Assembly: GCF_028807635.1 (NCBI RefSeq)
Contig: NZ_JARBAX010000002.1
Location: 806,001-870,000, forward strand
Source of the DNA: Streptomyces spiramyceticus
Lineage (GTDB): Bacteria > Actinomycetota > Actinomycetes > Streptomycetales > Streptomycetaceae
Length of the DNA: 64,000 nt
Reading direction: 5' to 3'
Both the position numbers and the translations under genes were made by a program. This document shows positions 24,135-34,223 of the stretch, piece after piece (positions within the stretch are counted from its first letter, which is position 1; each line of letters begins with the position of its first letter). Below the pieces are notes generated by a model. That model had not been told where the DNA came from, searched no databases, and worked only from the letters and a program-made list of their open reading frames with translations.

Positions 24135-24638
24135 ATGACGGCCCACCCCGCGGCCGAACGCCCCGAGCGCCCCGAACGCGCCCGCCCCACGCCGAACGCC
24201 CTGACCGGCGTCGGCGTCATCGTCGTGGACCCGGCCGGGCGCATCCTCCTGGGGCTCGGCCACGACGGCCGCTGGGAGCTGCCGGGCGGCAAGGTCGACC
24301 CCGGCGAGAGCTTCGAGGACGCCGCCGTGCGCGAGCTGGCGGAGGAGACCGCGCTGCGCGCCGAAGCCGGCGCCGTCCGGATCGTCGCCGTACTGATGGA
24401 CGGAGCCGTCGGCATCACCCGCGTCACCGCCGCCGCGGTACTGGAGACGGCGGCGGGCGCCCCGCACGTCACCGAACCGCTGAAGATCGCACGCTGGGAG
24501 TGGTTCGCCGCAGCCGATGTGCCCACGCAGCTCTTCGCACCGTCGGCCGCGGTACTGCGCGCCTGGCGTCCGGAGTTGGACCTGCCCGAGGTCCGGGCGC
24601 ACTGCTACCCCACACTCGGCTGGCCCACACGCGACTGA
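24135..24638 (+). CDS. Nudix hydrolase
   Basis: The 167-residue protein has the Nudix box at residues 51-73, GGKVDPGESFEDAAVRELAE followed by ETA, with the conserved Glu residues but Ala instead of the usual last Gly. GVGVIVVDPAGRILLGLGHD precedes it. Nudix enzymes hydrolyse nucleoside diphosphates linked to another group, such as oxidised nucleotides or sugar nucleotides. A strong AGGAGG lies before the ATG. It stands alone between a divergent oxidoreductase gene and an ABC transporter operon. Confidence 0.9.
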   Translation: MTAHPAAERPERPERARPTPNALTGVGVIVVDPAGRILLGLGHDGRWELPGGKVDPGESFEDAAVRELAEETALRAEAGAVRIVAVLMDGAVGITRVTAAAVLETAAGAPHVTEPLKIARWEWFAAADVPTQLFAPSAAVLRAWRPELDLPEVRAHCYPTLGWPTRD

Positions 24639-24776
24639 ACCGGTTCGCTCCCGCCCCGCTCCCCGACTGGCGCAAGAACCCCGCGCAGCCACCCCCGCAG
24701 CAACCCCCCGCTACCCTACGATCATGGCTGACGGGGCTCCGTTCCTCAGCCGCCCCCGCACCCATGGAGGTCAACC

Positions 24777-25619
24777 GTGTCCAGGACGGCCAACGGTCAC
24801 CGCGCCCGCCGCATCCGTACCCTCGCGACCGCCGGCGTCGCCGCGGCCGGGCTGTTCCTCGTCGCCGGCTGTGGTTCGGACGACGACGGGCCCGGCGAGG
24901 CAGCGGGCGGCGTACCTGTGGTCAAGAAGGGGAAGCTGACCACCTGCACCCACCTGCCCTACCCGCCGTTCCAGTTCGAGCAGAGCGGCAAGGTCGTCGG
25001 CTTCGACGTGGCTCTCATCGACCTCGTGGCGAAGAACCTGAAGGTCGAGCAGGAAATCCGCGACACCCCGTTCGAGAACTTCAAGACGGGGGCGTTCCTC
25101 AACTCGGGCGAGTGTGACCTCGCGGCCGCCGGCATGACCATCACCGACGAGCGCAAGAAGAACGTCGACTTCTCGGTCCCCTACTTCGACGCGACCCAGG
25201 CTCTCCTCGCCTCCAAGAAGAGCGGCGTCAAGTCTCTGGCCGACGTGAAGTCCATGAAGAAGAAGCTCGGCGCCCAGGCGGAGACCACCGGCGAGAGTTA
25301 CGCCACGGGCCAGGGCTTCGACCCCGTCGCGTTCGAAAGCTCCGACGCCGTGCTCAACGGGCTGCGCACCGGCCAGGTCGACGCCGTCGTGATCGACTAT
25401 CCCGTCGTCCAGGGCTGGCTCAAGGACAAGGCCAACGCCGACCAGTTCGTGCTCGGCCAGAACATCGAGACCGGCGAGCAGTACGGCTTCTCGGTGAAGA
25501 AGGGCAACGACAAGCTGCGCGCCGCCATCGACAAGGCCATCAAGGACGCCAAGGCCGACGGCACGTACAAGAAGCTGTACGAGCAGTGGATCGGCCCGCT
25601 GCCCAAGGGCCAGTCGTGA
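24777..25619 (+). CDS. Amino-acid ABC transporter substrate-binding lipoprotein
   Basis: The 280-residue protein has a twin-arginine-containing leader and a lipobox LVAGC at residues 29-32/33, so it is a membrane-anchored lipoprotein. The mature part is a family 3 solute-binding fold: LTTCTHLPYPPFQFEQSGKV, GFDVALIDLVAKNLKVE, AAGMTITDERKKNVDFSVPY and AVVIDYPVVQGWL. This family binds polar amino acids such as glutamate, glutamine or arginine. The GTG start has GGAGG upstream. Its stop overlaps the permease GTG, so it heads a three-gene operon. Confidence 0.92.
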   Translation: MSRTANGHRARRIRTLATAGVAAAGLFLVAGCGSDDDGPGEAAGGVPVVKKGKLTTCTHLPYPPFQFEQSGKVVGFDVALIDLVAKNLKVEQEIRDTPFENFKTGAFLNSGECDLAAAGMTITDERKKNVDFSVPYFDATQALLASKKSGVKSLADVKSMKKKLGAQAETTGESYATGQGFDPVAFESSDAVLNGLRTGQVDAVVIDYPVVQGWLKDKANADQFVLGQNIETGEQYGFSVKKGNDKLRAAIDKAIKDAKADGTYKKLYEQWIGPLPKGQS

Positions 25620-26416
25620 CCTCTCGCCTCACCAGGCGACAGCGGCGCCGAGTTTCGCAGGGCATTCAGTACGCGGTGTTCGTCGCGGTCCTGGTTCTGA
25701 TCGGCCTCAAGGCCGACTGGGACCGGCTGCAGAACCAGTTCGCGCAGAAGGACCTCGCCGGGGAGCTCTTCCCCGAAATCATCACCACCGCCCTGCGCAA
25801 CACGGTCGTCTACACCCTCTCCGGCTTCGCGTTCGGCCTCGTACTCGGCCTCGTCATCGCGCTGATGCGGCTGTCGTCCGTGGCCCCCTACCGGTGGGTC
25901 GCCAGTGTCTACATCGAGTTCTTCCGTGGCCTGCCCGCCCTGCTGATCTTCATCTTCGTGGGCGTCGCGGTACCGCTGGCGTTTCCCGGAACGGAAATCC
26001 CCGGCGATACGTACGGCAAGGTCGCCCTCGGCCTCGGACTGGTGGCCGCCGCCTACATGGCCGAGACCATCAGGGCAGGCATCCAGGCCGTACCGAAGGG
26101 GCAGATGGAGGCGGCCCGTTCGCTGGGCTTCTCGCACGCCAGGGCCATGGTGTCCGTGATCATCCCGCAGGCGTTCCGTATCGTCATCCCGCCGCTGACC
26201 AATGAGCTGGTCCTGCTGTTCAAGGACTCCTCGCTGGTGCTGTTCCTCGGCGTGACGCTCCAGGAGCGCGAACTGACCAAATTCGGCAGGGACCTGGCCA
26301 GCCAGACCGCCAACTCCACCCCGATCCTGGTCGCAGGCCTGTGCTATCTGCTGGTGACCGTGCCCCTGAGCTTCGTGGTACGCCGCCTTGAAGCCCGAGC
26401 AGAAAAGGCCAGGTAA
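25616..26416 (+). CDS. Amino-acid ABC transporter permease (HisM family)
   Basis: The 266-residue integral membrane protein has about five helices and the EAA loop MEAARSLGFSHARAMVSVII followed by PQAFR, which contacts the ATPase. The GTG at 25616 overlaps the binding-protein stop (GTGA) and was chosen over an in-frame codon 30 bases earlier for that reason. The first residues are strongly basic, so the N-terminus is probably cytosolic. There is only one permease gene, so a homodimer is likely. Confidence 0.92.
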   Translation: MTSRLTRRQRRRVSQGIQYAVFVAVLVLIGLKADWDRLQNQFAQKDLAGELFPEIITTALRNTVVYTLSGFAFGLVLGLVIALMRLSSVAPYRWVASVYIEFFRGLPALLIFIFVGVAVPLAFPGTEIPGDTYGKVALGLGLVAAAYMAETIRAGIQAVPKGQMEAARSLGFSHARAMVSVIIPQAFRIVIPPLTNELVLLFKDSSLVLFLGVTLQERELTKFGRDLASQTANSTPILVAGLCYLLVTVPLSFVVRRLEARAEKAR

Positions 26417-27229
26417 GTGAAGAAGACGGACAGCGCGGCCATGGACCATCCGGAGATCGAAATCCGGGGCCTGCACAAGTCGTTCGGGGACAACGAGGTC
26501 CTGCGGGGCATCGACCTGACCATCGCCAGGGGCGAGGTGGTGTGCGTCATCGGCCCCTCCGGCTCGGGCAAGTCGACTCTGCTGCGCTGCGTCAACCTCC
26601 TGGAGGAGCCCACCTCCGGCCAGGTCTTCGTCGGCGGCACGGAGGTCACCGACCTCGACGTCGACATCGACGCGGTACGCCGCCGCATCGGCATGGTCTT
26701 CCAGCAGTTCAACCTCTTCCCGCACGTGACCGTGACCAAGAACCTCACCCTGCCCCAGCGGCGCGTCCTGGGCCGGGACAAGGCGCGGGCCGCAGAGGTC
26801 GCCCGCGAAAACCTGGACCGCGTCGGGCTGGCCGAGAAGGCGGACGCCTACCCGGCGCAGCTGTCCGGCGGGCAGCAGCAACGGGTGGCCATCGCCCGGG
26901 CGTTGGTGATGAGTCCCCAGGTGATGCTCTTCGACGAGCCGACCTCCGCACTCGACCCGGAGCTCGTCGGCGACGTCCTTGCCGTCATGCGGGTGCTCGC
27001 CTCGGAAGGCATGACGATGATGGTCGTCACCCACGAGATGAGCTTCGCCCGCGAGGTCGCCGACCGGGTCGTGTTCATGGACGGCGGTGTGATCGTCGAG
27101 GAGGGCCCGGCCGCACAGGTCGTGGGCGACCCGCAGCACGAGCGGACCCGGAACTTCCTCAACCGCATCCTGGACCCGGCCGCGGCGGAGCAGCCGGGCC
27201 CGGAGGAGGGGCCCGGCAAGGGCAGCTGA
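26417..27229 (+). CDS. Amino-acid ABC transporter ATP-binding protein (GlnQ type)
   Basis: The 270-residue protein has all ABC motifs: Walker [10 protein letters not shown] near residues 48-56, the Q-loop [14 protein letters not shown], signature LSGGQQQR, Walker [15 protein letters not shown] and switch His in VVTHEM. It belongs to the polar amino-acid importer class. The GTG immediately follows the permease stop; an internal ATG nine codons later is possible. The operon carries no regulator gene. The C-terminal 20 residues are Glu/Gly/Pro-rich and outside the catalytic domain. Confidence 0.93.
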   Translation: MKKTDSAAMDHPEIEIRGLHKSFGDNEVLRGIDLTIARGEVVCVIGPSGSGKSTLLRCVNLLEEPTSGQVFVGGTEVTDLDVDIDAVRRRIGMVFQQFNLFPHVTVTKNLTLPQRRVLGRDKARAAEVARENLDRVGLAEKADAYPAQLSGGQQQRVAIARALVMSPQVMLFDEPTSALDPELVGDVLAVMRVLASEGMTMMVVTHEMSFAREVADRVVFMDGGVIVEEGPAAQVVGDPQHERTRNFLNRILDPAAAEQPGPEEGPGKGS

Positions 27230-27252
27230 GCCGTGATGGGCCCGGCCACGCC

Positions 27253-28212
27253 TCACCGCGCCGCGTACACGATCCAGACCTGGCCGGACGCGAACGTCAT
27301 TCGCTTGCCGTCCGGAGTCGTGAACACGGTCCGCGACTCGGCGGAGTCCCTGTCCCACTCGGCGGCGTACGCCCTGCCGCCCCGCAGGACGGTCGCGGAG
27401 CCGGAGCCCACGGTCTCGGTGAACGGCGACGCGTTGCCCCACCGGTCCCGGAAGGCCGACGGGCGCACGGTCACGTCCTGCACGACGATGTTGGCGGCAC
27501 CCAGCCGCTTCCCGTCGGCCGTACGGGCGGGGGAGCCGTCCATGCCGACCAGCCACCGCTGCTGATCCGCTGACCAGGTGAAGGCGAAGCGCGCCGCGGG
27601 ATAGCGGACCGTGTGCTCCTTCACGGGTTTCCCGCCGCCCGGCGGGGCGGCGAAGCGGAGCCCGATGCTCTCGGCGGCGTTCACACCGGAGGTTTCGTAC
27701 GGGGTGTCGCCGGGGCGCAGGTAGAGGTTGTGCGGCGCCGTACGGTCGCCGGTGCGGAAGAATGCGCGCGGTGCCTTTGAGGGCGGCAGGGCGTCCAGCG
27801 GTGCTGCATCGATGAGCGGCCTGAGTTTGGCCTGTTCGCCGGAGTAGGCCAGTGTCGGCCGGTTGAACTGCCGGAGCAGCTCCAGGTCCGACTCGCGGGC
27901 GCTGCGCACCGGGCCGACGACGGAGGGCACGTCGGACGAGTAGACGGCGAGTAGGCGGCTGAGGCCGGACTCGACCTGCTCGATGTAGACGATGTCCGCC
28001 CTGTCCAGGCCCGTCGGCGGCCTGGCAGCCCGTACGTTGTCGATCTTCACGGCGAGGACGCGGTCGTCCGGCACGGCGGGCTTCTCAGCCCGGTTGTCGG
28101 GCGTCGCCCGGCCCGCGCCGTCCTGGCCGTTGCCACCGCATGCCGCCAGGACCAGCAGCGTCAGCGCCGCGACCGAAGCCGCGGCGGTTCTCTTCACTCC
28201 GACTGTGTGCAT
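27253..28212 (-). CDS. DUF3048 (YerB-like) lipoprotein
   Basis: The 319-residue protein starts with a lipoprotein signal (LTLLVLAACGG, Cys near residue 24) and continues as a DUF3048-family protein: VKIDNVRAARPPTGLDRADI, VYIEQVESGLSRLLAVYSSD, VGPVRSARESDLELLRQFNR, and a C-terminal domain with GSGSATVLRGGRAYAAEWDR. The family is secreted and widespread in Gram-positive bacteria; biochemical role is unsettled. The ATG at 28212 has AAAGGGGTGGG upstream, and a longer frame has no signal-peptide sense. Confidence 0.87.
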   Translation of the reverse strand: MHTVGVKRTAAASVAALTLLVLAACGGNGQDGAGRATPDNRAEKPAVPDDRVLAVKIDNVRAARPPTGLDRADIVYIEQVESGLSRLLAVYSSDVPSVVGPVRSARESDLELLRQFNRPTLAYSGEQAKLRPLIDAAPLDALPPSKAPRAFFRTGDRTAPHNLYLRPGDTPYETSGVNAAESIGLRFAAPPGGGKPVKEHTVRYPAARFAFTWSADQQRWLVGMDGSPARTADGKRLGAANIVVQDVTVRPSAFRDRWGNASPFTETVGSGSATVLRGGRAYAAEWDRDSAESRTVFTTPDGKRMTFASGQVWIVYAAR

Positions 28213-28323
28213 GGCTGCCCACCCCTTTCGGGTAAGACGGCGGAGCCACACCGTCCCACGATGCGGCGGTGACAACTCCTGCACCCATCATCACGCCGAC
28301 GCTCGCAAAGCACAGGGGGAGAG

Positions 28324-29163
28324 CTACTCGCGTAGCCCAGCCGCGTGATCGGGGACGTATGTCTGCAGGTCACGGGGCGGCCTTTCGTAACCCGTCGACG
28401 GGGGTCGCGGAGGCAGTTCCAGGTCCGGCGGGGTCACCGGCTCGTACGGCACGCTCGACAGCAGATGGGCGATCATGTTCAGCCGGGCCCGGCGCTTGTC
28501 GTCGCTCTCCACGACGTACCAAGGGGCCTCCGGGATGTCCGTATGGACGAACATCTCGTCCTTCGCCCGGGAGTACGCCTCCCAACGGGTGATCGACTCC
28601 AGGTCCATCGCGGAGATCTTCCAGCGCCGGGTGGGATCCTCCAGTCGCCGGCGGAACCGCTCCTCCTGGACCTCGTCGCTCACCGAGAACCAGTATTTGC
28701 GCAGCAGGATGCCGTCCTCCACGAGCATCCGCTCGAAAATGGGGCACTGGTGCAGGAAGCGCTGGTGCTCATCCTTGGTACAGAAACCCATGACGCGCTC
28801 GACGCCGGCCCGGTTGTACCAGCTCCGGTCGAACAGGACTATTTCGCCCGCGGCGGGAAGGTACTGGGTGTAGCGCTGGAAATACCACTGGGTGCGCTCG
28901 CGCTCGGTGGGCCGCGGCAGCGCGACGATGCGTACGACCCGCGGATTGAGGCGCTCCGTGACCCGTTTGATCGTGCTTCCCTTGCCCGCCGCGTCCCGCC
29001 CCTCGAACACCACGACAACCCGTGCACCTTCGGCCCGTACCCACTCCTGGAGCTTCGCGAGCTCGGTCTGCAGCCGGTACAGCTCCCGCTCGTACAGCGG
29101 TCGCGGCAGCTTCTTGCGCTTGCCCGCGCCCTTGCCCGCGCCAGTGCCCTTTTTGTCTCCCAT
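28324..29163 (-). CDS. ppk2: Polyphosphate kinase 2 (PPK2)
   Basis: The 279-residue protein has the PPK2 Walker A motif [20 protein letters not shown] near residues 50-69, lid-module arginines in [18 protein letters not shown] and the signature [19 protein letters not shown]. The form and length fit class I PPK2, which transfers phosphate between polyphosphate and nucleoside diphosphates. The first 20 residues are very Lys/Gly-rich. Its ATG lies only 23 bases from the divergent phosphoketolase ATG, so the two share one control region. That pairing links polyphosphate to phosphoketolase energy metabolism. Confidence 0.92.
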   Translation of the reverse strand: MGDKKGTGAGKGAGKRKKLPRPLYERELYRLQTELAKLQEWVRAEGARVVVVFEGRDAAGKGSTIKRVTERLNPRVVRIVALPRPTERERTQWYFQRYTQYLPAAGEIVLFDRSWYNRAGVERVMGFCTKDEHQRFLHQCPIFERMLVEDGILLRKYWFSVSDEVQEERFRRRLEDPTRRWKISAMDLESITRWEAYSRAKDEMFVHTDIPEAPWYVVESDDKRRARLNMIAHLLSSVPYEPVTPPDLELPPRPPSTGYERPPRDLQTYVPDHAAGLRE

Positions 29164-29186
29164 GTATCGACGTTACGGAGGAATCC

Positions 29187-31568
29187 ATGGCCAAAGTCAA
29201 GCCTCGGGGCCGAACGGCGCTGAGCCGCGAGGAGCTGGACGGCCTCCACGCCCACTGGAGGGCGGCCAACTACCTCGCCGCCGGGCAGATCTACCTGATG
29301 AGCAACCCGCTGCTGAAAGAGCCGCTGGCGCCCGCCCACATCAAGCCGCGCCTCCTCGGCCACTGGGGCACGGCCCCCGGCCTCAACCTCGTCCACACCC
29401 ACATCAACCGGATCGTCAAGGCACGCGACCTCTCCGCCCTGTGCATCTGGGGGCCCGGCCACGGCGGGCCCGCCGTCCTTGCCAACTCCTGGCTGGAGGG
29501 CAGCTACAGCGAGACCTATCCGGACGTGAGCCGGGACGCAGCGGGCATGGCCCGGCTCTTCCGGCAGTTCTCGTTCCCCGGCGGGGTCCCCAGCCATGTC
29601 GCGCCCGAGACGCCCGGGTCCATCCACGAGGGCGGTGAGCTCGGCTATTCACTGGCGCACGCGTACGGCGCCGCGCTCGACAACCCGGATCTTCTCGTCG
29701 CGTGCGTCGTCGGAGACGGCGAGGCCGAGACCGGCCCCCTCGCCGCCTCCTGGCACTCCAACAAATTCCTGGACCCCGTCCACGACGGCGCGGTGCTGCC
29801 CATCCTCCACCTCAACGGCTACAAGATCGCCAACCCGACGGTCCTGGCCCGGCTCCCGGAGACCGAACTCGACGCGTTGTTGAGGGGTTACGGGCACGAG
29901 CCCCTGCACGTCAGCGGCGACGACCCCCTCCGCGTCCACGAGGCCATGGCCGCCGCGATGGACCAGGCCCTGGACGACATCGCCCGTATCCAGCACGCCG
30001 CCCGTAAGGAAGGAGCGACCGAGCGACCCCGCTGGCCGGTGATCGTTCTGCGTACGCCGAAGGGCTGGACCGGCCCGGCCGAGGTGGACGGCGCCCCCGT
30101 CGAAGGCACCTGGCGGGCCCACCAGGTGCCGCTCGCCGGCGTACGGGAAAACGCAGGGCACCTCGCCCAGCTGGAGCAGTGGCTGCGCTCGTACCGTCCG
30201 GAGGAACTCTTCGACGAGGCGGGGCGGCCCAGGCCGGAGGTCCTGGCCTGCGTGCCGGACGGGGACCGCAGGCTCGGCGCCACACCGCACGCCAACGGGG
30301 GCCTGCTCGTACGCGATCTGCCCATCGCGCCTCTCGAACGCTTCGCCGTTCCCGTCGACAAGCCGGGGTCGTCCACGCACGAGCCCACCCGCGTACTGGG
30401 CAATCTCCTGGCGCAGATCATGAAGGACTCCGCCGGGCACAGGGACTTCCGGGTCGTAGGACCGGACGAGACGGCCTCCAACCGGCTGGACGCGGTCTTC
30501 GACGCCACCGGCAAGGCATGGCAGGCAGAGGTCACGGCGACCGACGAACACCTGACGCACGACGGCCGGGTCATGGAGATCCTCTCCGAACACCTCTGCC
30601 AGGGCTGGCTGGAGGGCTACCTGCTGACCGGGCGTCACGGATTGTTCTCCTGCTACGAAGCGTTCGTCCACATCGTCGACTCGATGGTCAACCAGCACAT
30701 CAAGTGGCTCAAGACGTCCCGGAGCCTGCAGTGGCGGGCCCCGGTCGCCTCCCTCAACTACCTGCTCACCTCGCACGTCTGGCGCCAGGACCACAACGGC
30801 TTCTCCCACCAGGACCCCGGCTTCGTCGACCACGTACTCAACAAGAGCCCCGAGGTGGTCCGGGTCTATCTGCCGCCGGACGCCAACACCCTGCTGTCGG
30901 TGGCCGACCACGCCCTGCGCAGCCGCGACTACGTCAACGTCATCGTGGCCGGCAAGCAGCCCTGCTTCGACTGGCTGACCCTCGAAGAGGCCCGCGCCCA
31001 CTGCGCACGCGGCGCCGGCATCTGGGAGTGGGCCGGTACCGAGAACGGTGAGCGCGAGCCGGACGTCGTCCTTGCCTGCGCCGGGGACGTCCCCACCCAG
31101 GAAGTCCTCGCCGCCGCCGGACTGCTCCGCCGGTATCTGCCGGACCTGGCCGTCCGGGTCGTCAACGTGGTCGACATCGCCCGGCTGATGCCGCGCGAGG
31201 AGCACCCGCACGGGATGGGCGGCTTCGAGTACGACGCCCTGTTCACCCGCGACAGCCCGGTGATCTTCGCGTACCACGGCTATCCCTGGCTGATCCACCG
31301 GCTCGCCTACCGGCGCGCCGGCCACGCGAACCTGCACGTCCGCGGCTACAAGGAGATGGGCACCACGACGACACCCTTCGACATGGTCGTCCGCAACGAC
31401 CTGGACCGCTACCGGCTCGTCATGGACGTCATCGACCGCGTCCCCGGCCTCGCCGTCCGCGCGATCGCCGTACGCCAGGCCATGGCGGACGCCCGCACCC
31501 GCCACCATGCCTGGATCCGCGAGCACGGTACGGACATGCCGGAGGTAGCGGATTGGACCTGGGGATGA
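29187..31568 (+). CDS. xfp: Xylulose-5-phosphate/fructose-6-phosphate phosphoketolase
   Basis: The 793-residue protein is a full-length phosphoketolase: [19 protein letters not shown] near the start, [39 protein letters not shown], the thiamine diphosphate motif [20 protein letters not shown] and the C-terminal [18 protein letters not shown]. It splits xylulose-5-phosphate (or fructose-6-phosphate) with phosphate into acetyl phosphate and a shorter sugar phosphate. The ATG at 29187 has ACGGAGG at ideal spacing; the frame is open further upstream but there it is antisense to ppk2. Its TGA overlaps the ATG of the CBS-BON gene. Confidence 0.95.
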   Translation: MAKVKPRGRTALSREELDGLHAHWRAANYLAAGQIYLMSNPLLKEPLAPAHIKPRLLGHWGTAPGLNLVHTHINRIVKARDLSALCIWGPGHGGPAVLANSWLEGSYSETYPDVSRDAAGMARLFRQFSFPGGVPSHVAPETPGSIHEGGELGYSLAHAYGAALDNPDLLVACVVGDGEAETGPLAASWHSNKFLDPVHDGAVLPILHLNGYKIANPTVLARLPETELDALLRGYGHEPLHVSGDDPLRVHEAMAAAMDQALDDIARIQHAARKEGATERPRWPVIVLRTPKGWTGPAEVDGAPVEGTWRAHQVPLAGVRENAGHLAQLEQWLRSYRPEELFDEAGRPRPEVLACVPDGDRRLGATPHANGGLLVRDLPIAPLERFAVPVDKPGSSTHEPTRVLGNLLAQIMKDSAGHRDFRVVGPDETASNRLDAVFDATGKAWQAEVTATDEHLTHDGRVMEILSEHLCQGWLEGYLLTGRHGLFSCYEAFVHIVDSMVNQHIKWLKTSRSLQWRAPVASLNYLLTSHVWRQDHNGFSHQDPGFVDHVLNKSPEVVRVYLPPDANTLLSVADHALRSRDYVNVIVAGKQPCFDWLTLEEARAHCARGAGIWEWAGTENGEREPDVVLACAGDVPTQEVLAAAGLLRRYLPDLAVRVVNVVDIARLMPREEHPHGMGGFEYDALFTRDSPVIFAYHGYPWLIHRLAYRRAGHANLHVRGYKEMGTTTTPFDMVVRNDLDRYRLVMDVIDRVPGLAVRAIAVRQAMADARTRHHAWIREHGTDMPEVADWTWG

Positions 31569-32146
31569 ACCGCCCGCCTCATTTCGTGAGCGACGTCATG
31601 TCCCACCCCGTGGTCGCCGTCCTGCGGGGTGCGGCGTTCAAGGAGATGGTCGAGGCCATGGCCCGGTGGAAGGTCGGCATGATGCCGGTCATCGACGCCG
31701 AACGCCGGGTCGTCGGCGTCGTGTCGGAAGCGGATCTCCTGCCCGGAAAGGAGCCGGGCGGGTCGACCGCAGAGGAGCTCATGAGCAGCCCGGCCGTGAC
31801 GATTCACGAGGACGCGACCCTGGCGCAGGCCGCACGCACCATGGCGGTCCAGCACCTGAAGTCCCTGCCCGTGGTGGACGCGGCAGGCCGGATCTCCGGC
31901 GTTGTCAGCCGCTCCGACCTGCTGAAAGTCTTCCTCCGGCCGGACGAAGACCTCGCCGCCGAGATCCGGAGGGAAGTCGTCAAGCGGCTCTTCCCCGAAC
32001 CCGGCGCGGAGGTGCACGTCCGAGTCGACAACGGCGTCGTCACGCTCAGCGGCACACTGCCGGACACCCGGCTTATTCCGGTCGCGACACGCCTGGTCCG
32101 GGCCGTGCCCGGCGTCGTGGATGTCGAATGGGCCCTGGACGACTGA
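31565..32146 (+). CDS. CBS-BON domain protein
   Basis: The roughly 193-residue protein has two CBS domains ([20 protein letters not shown] to [11 protein letters not shown], and [20 protein letters not shown] to [14 protein letters not shown]). A C-terminal BON domain follows ([45 protein letters not shown]). CBS pairs sense adenosine nucleotides; BON domains often bind membranes or lipids. The ATG overlaps the phosphoketolase stop, so the protein is made together with that enzyme and may sense the energy state it serves. A TTG 12 bases upstream is an alternative start. Confidence 0.88.
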   Translation: MNRPPHFVSDVMSHPVVAVLRGAAFKEMVEAMARWKVGMMPVIDAERRVVGVVSEADLLPGKEPGGSTAEELMSSPAVTIHEDATLAQAARTMAVQHLKSLPVVDAAGRISGVVSRSDLLKVFLRPDEDLAAEIRREVVKRLFPEPGAEVHVRVDNGVVTLSGTLPDTRLIPVATRLVRAVPGVVDVEWALDD

Positions 32147-32176
32147 TCCGGGGTGAGGGAGATCGCGTCAGATCGG

Positions 32177-33400
32177 TCAGGGGGCTGCGCTGGGCAGCAC
32201 GGCCCGTACGAGGAAGCCCGCATCGCCGGTCGGACCGGCCTCGAAGGCGCCGCCCAGCAGCTGGACCCGCTCGTGCAGTCCGACCAGGCCGTGACCGCCG
32301 CCCGGCAGGCCGAGCGGGGCGGCCGCGCGGTCGGCCGGGCCGTTGCGGACCTCGACGTGCAACTCGCGGCTGTCCTCGTCCCGCAGCCGGACACGGACCC
32401 GGACCCGGGCGCCCGGCGCGTGTTTGCGTACGTTGGTGAGGGCCTCCTGGACGATACGGAAGGCCGCCCGCTCGACGGCTTCCGGGATCCGGGCCCGTGG
32501 GCTGTCGGCCCGGGACAGGCACTCACCCAGGTCGATCTCGACGTCGAGCGCACTGTCCGCCACCAGCCGGGGGAGGTCGGCGAGCCGGGGCTGCGGGGTG
32601 AGCTCCTCCGTGTCGCCGCCGGCGGCGCGCAGTACGCCCACCATGTGGCGCAGCTCGTCGAGCGTACGGACGGCGAGCGTACGGATCGTGCCCGAGACCT
32701 CCCGTACCGGCCCCTCGGCACTGCTCACCCCCAGCGCACCCGCCTGCAGGCTGATCAGGCTCACTTGGTGAGCGACCACGTCATGCATCTCCCGGGCGAG
32801 CCTGGCCCGCTCGGTGGCGAGGACCTGCCCCGCCAGCAGCCGGTCCTCGCGGGCGCGGCTGCCGGCCAGTTCAGCGAGCCGGGCGGCGAGTTCGCGGCGC
32901 GTACGGACCAGGAGTCCGAGGGCGACGGGCGCGGTGGTCGTCAGGACTGTGTCGACCGCGTACTGCACGGTTTCGCGGTCCAGCTTCAGGTCGGACAGGT
33001 CGCTGAGCGGGTTCGGCAAGAAGTGCGCGGCGGCGACCAGCAGGCCGCAGAAGGGAAGCAGCCGACGGTCGGGGCGCCGGGACGCCACCGTATAGAGGGC
33101 GATCATGGGGGCGAACCAGACGTACCCGACGTACATCCCCGGCAGGGTCGCGAGCAGCACCGCGACGGGGAAGCGGCGGCGCAGCAGCAGGGCCGCGGCG
33201 GCGGCGAGCGACACCGCGAGCGGTGTACCGGGTGCGAGGCCGTTGACGAGGAGCGCGTCGGTGGCCGCGAGGGCGACGGGGCCGAGGAGCGTCAGGAGGG
33301 GCAGCAAGGGGAGAAGCCGGGCGACGACTGGGTTCCTCACGGCGTCGTTCCTCACCGCATCGTTCCTCACCGGGTCGTTCCTCACCGGTTCGTTCTTCAC
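32177..33400 (-). CDS. Two-component sensor histidine kinase (NarL-partner type)
   Basis: The 407-residue protein has four to five hydrophobic segments (residues about 25-155), a dimerisation/phospho-acceptor segment ERARLAREMHDVVAHQVSLI with the His, and a C-terminal HATPase with ALTNVRKHAPGARVRVRVRL and GGGHGLVGLHERVQLLGG. It will phosphorylate the response regulator encoded just upstream. The GTG at 33400 overlaps the regulator stop (GTGA). The first 20 residues are five near-identical pentapeptides (VRNDP/VRNDA), each beginning with a GTG codon, so the true start could be any of five sites. Confidence 0.88.
   Translation of the reverse strand: MKNEPVRNDPVRNDAVRNDAVRNPVVARLLPLLPLLTLLGPVALAATDALLVNGLAPGTPLAVSLAAAAALLLRRRFPVAVLLATLPGMYVGYVWFAPMIALYTVASRRPDRRLLPFCGLLVAAAHFLPNPLSDLSDLKLDRETVQYAVDTVLTTTAPVALGLLVRTRRELAARLAELAGSRAREDRLLAGQVLATERARLAREMHDVVAHQVSLISLQAGALGVSSAEGPVREVSGTIRTLAVRTLDELRHMVGVLRAAGGDTEELTPQPRLADLPRLVADSALDVEIDLGECLSRADSPRARIPEAVERAAFRIVQEALTNVRKHAPGARVRVRVRLRDEDSRELHVEVRNGPADRAAAPLGLPGGGHGLVGLHERVQLLGGAFEAGPTGDAGFLVRAVLPSAAP
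33332..33400 (-). repeat. 15-bp tandem repeat over the kinase start region
   Basis: On the minus strand a 15-base unit close to GTGAGGAACGACCCG recurs with GTG codons at 33400, 33385, 33370, 33355 and 33340. Each unit holds GAGGA eight bases before the next GTG, so every copy contains both a ribosome site and a start codon. Confidence 0.85.
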
Positions 33401-34077
33401 CGGGGCTCCGGGCCTGCTGCGTCGTCGCGTACGAGGAGGCCGGCGCGGTCGGCGAGCACCGCTGCCTGCACCCGGTTGAGGCCGCCCAGCTTTCCGAGCA
33501 CCACGCTGACGTGGTCCTTGACCGTGCTGTGGGCCAGCCGCAGACGCGCGGCGATCGCCGCGTTGGACAGCCCCGCACCGAGCAGCGTGAGCACCTCGCG
33601 CTCCCGGGGCGTAAGGGCGCGTACGGCCCGCACGGCGGGCGCCGAACCCGCCGAGGCGTCGACGTAACCGCCGATCACGGCGTGCGTCACGGCGGGATCC
33701 AGGGTGCTGCCGCCGCCGTCGAGCACGCGCACGGCGCTGATCAGCCGCTCGGGGTCGGTGTCCTTCAGGAGGAATCCGACGGCTCCCAGGCGCAGCGCCG
33801 CCGAGAGGTACTCGTCCGCGTCGAACGTGGTGAGCATCGCCACCGGTGGAATCCGGCCGCCGAGAGCACTGCGCAGGCCGCGCAGCACCGTCAGGCCGTC
33901 CACATCCGGCATGCGCACATCCAGCAGTACTACGTCGGGCCGGTGCGCGAGGATGGTCTCGACCGCCCGCGCCCCGCCGCAGTCGGCGACCACCTCGATG
34001 TCCGGCGCCGACCCAAGGATCAGCCGCAGTCCGGAACGGACCAGCTGCTCGTCGTCGACGGCGACAACGCGGATCAC
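33397..34077 (-). CDS. NarL/LuxR-family response regulator
   Basis: The 226-residue protein has a receiver domain (IRVVAVDDEQLVRSGLRLIL, phospho-acceptor Asp in DVVLLDVRMPDVDG, GFLLKDTDPERLISAVR) and a C-terminal LuxR helix-turn-helix (LTPREREVLTLLGAGLSNAA, then HSTVKDHVSVVLGKLG). The GTG at 34077 has GAGGGAGAG at good spacing; an upstream GTG at 34110 adds 11 residues and is less likely. The partner kinase follows with a four-base overlap. The target genes are unknown; no obvious transporter operon is attached. Confidence 0.92.
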   Translation of the reverse strand: MIRVVAVDDEQLVRSGLRLILGSAPDIEVVADCGGARAVETILAHRPDVVLLDVRMPDVDGLTVLRGLRSALGGRIPPVAMLTTFDADEYLSAALRLGAVGFLLKDTDPERLISAVRVLDGGGSTLDPAVTHAVIGGYVDASAGSAPAVRAVRALTPREREVLTLLGAGLSNAAIAARLRLAHSTVKDHVSVVLGKLGGLNRVQAAVLADRAGLLVRDDAAGPEPR

Positions 34078-34223
34078 GGTCTCTCCCTCACTTTGTCCAG
34101 GTGCGGTCACTCTAGGTCAGGAACACGGCAGGTCCGGCGGGACGCACCCCCGCCGACCGGCGGGGGCAAGTCCGGCCGTGGGAAGGATTCGGCGGAGCAG
34201 GGCCGCGAACCATAGTTCCGTCC

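Noticed and set aside
25397..27556. A 719-residue minus-strand frame opposite the amino acid ABC operon
   Set aside because: Antisense to three genes with perfect ABC motifs and overlapping start/stop codons.
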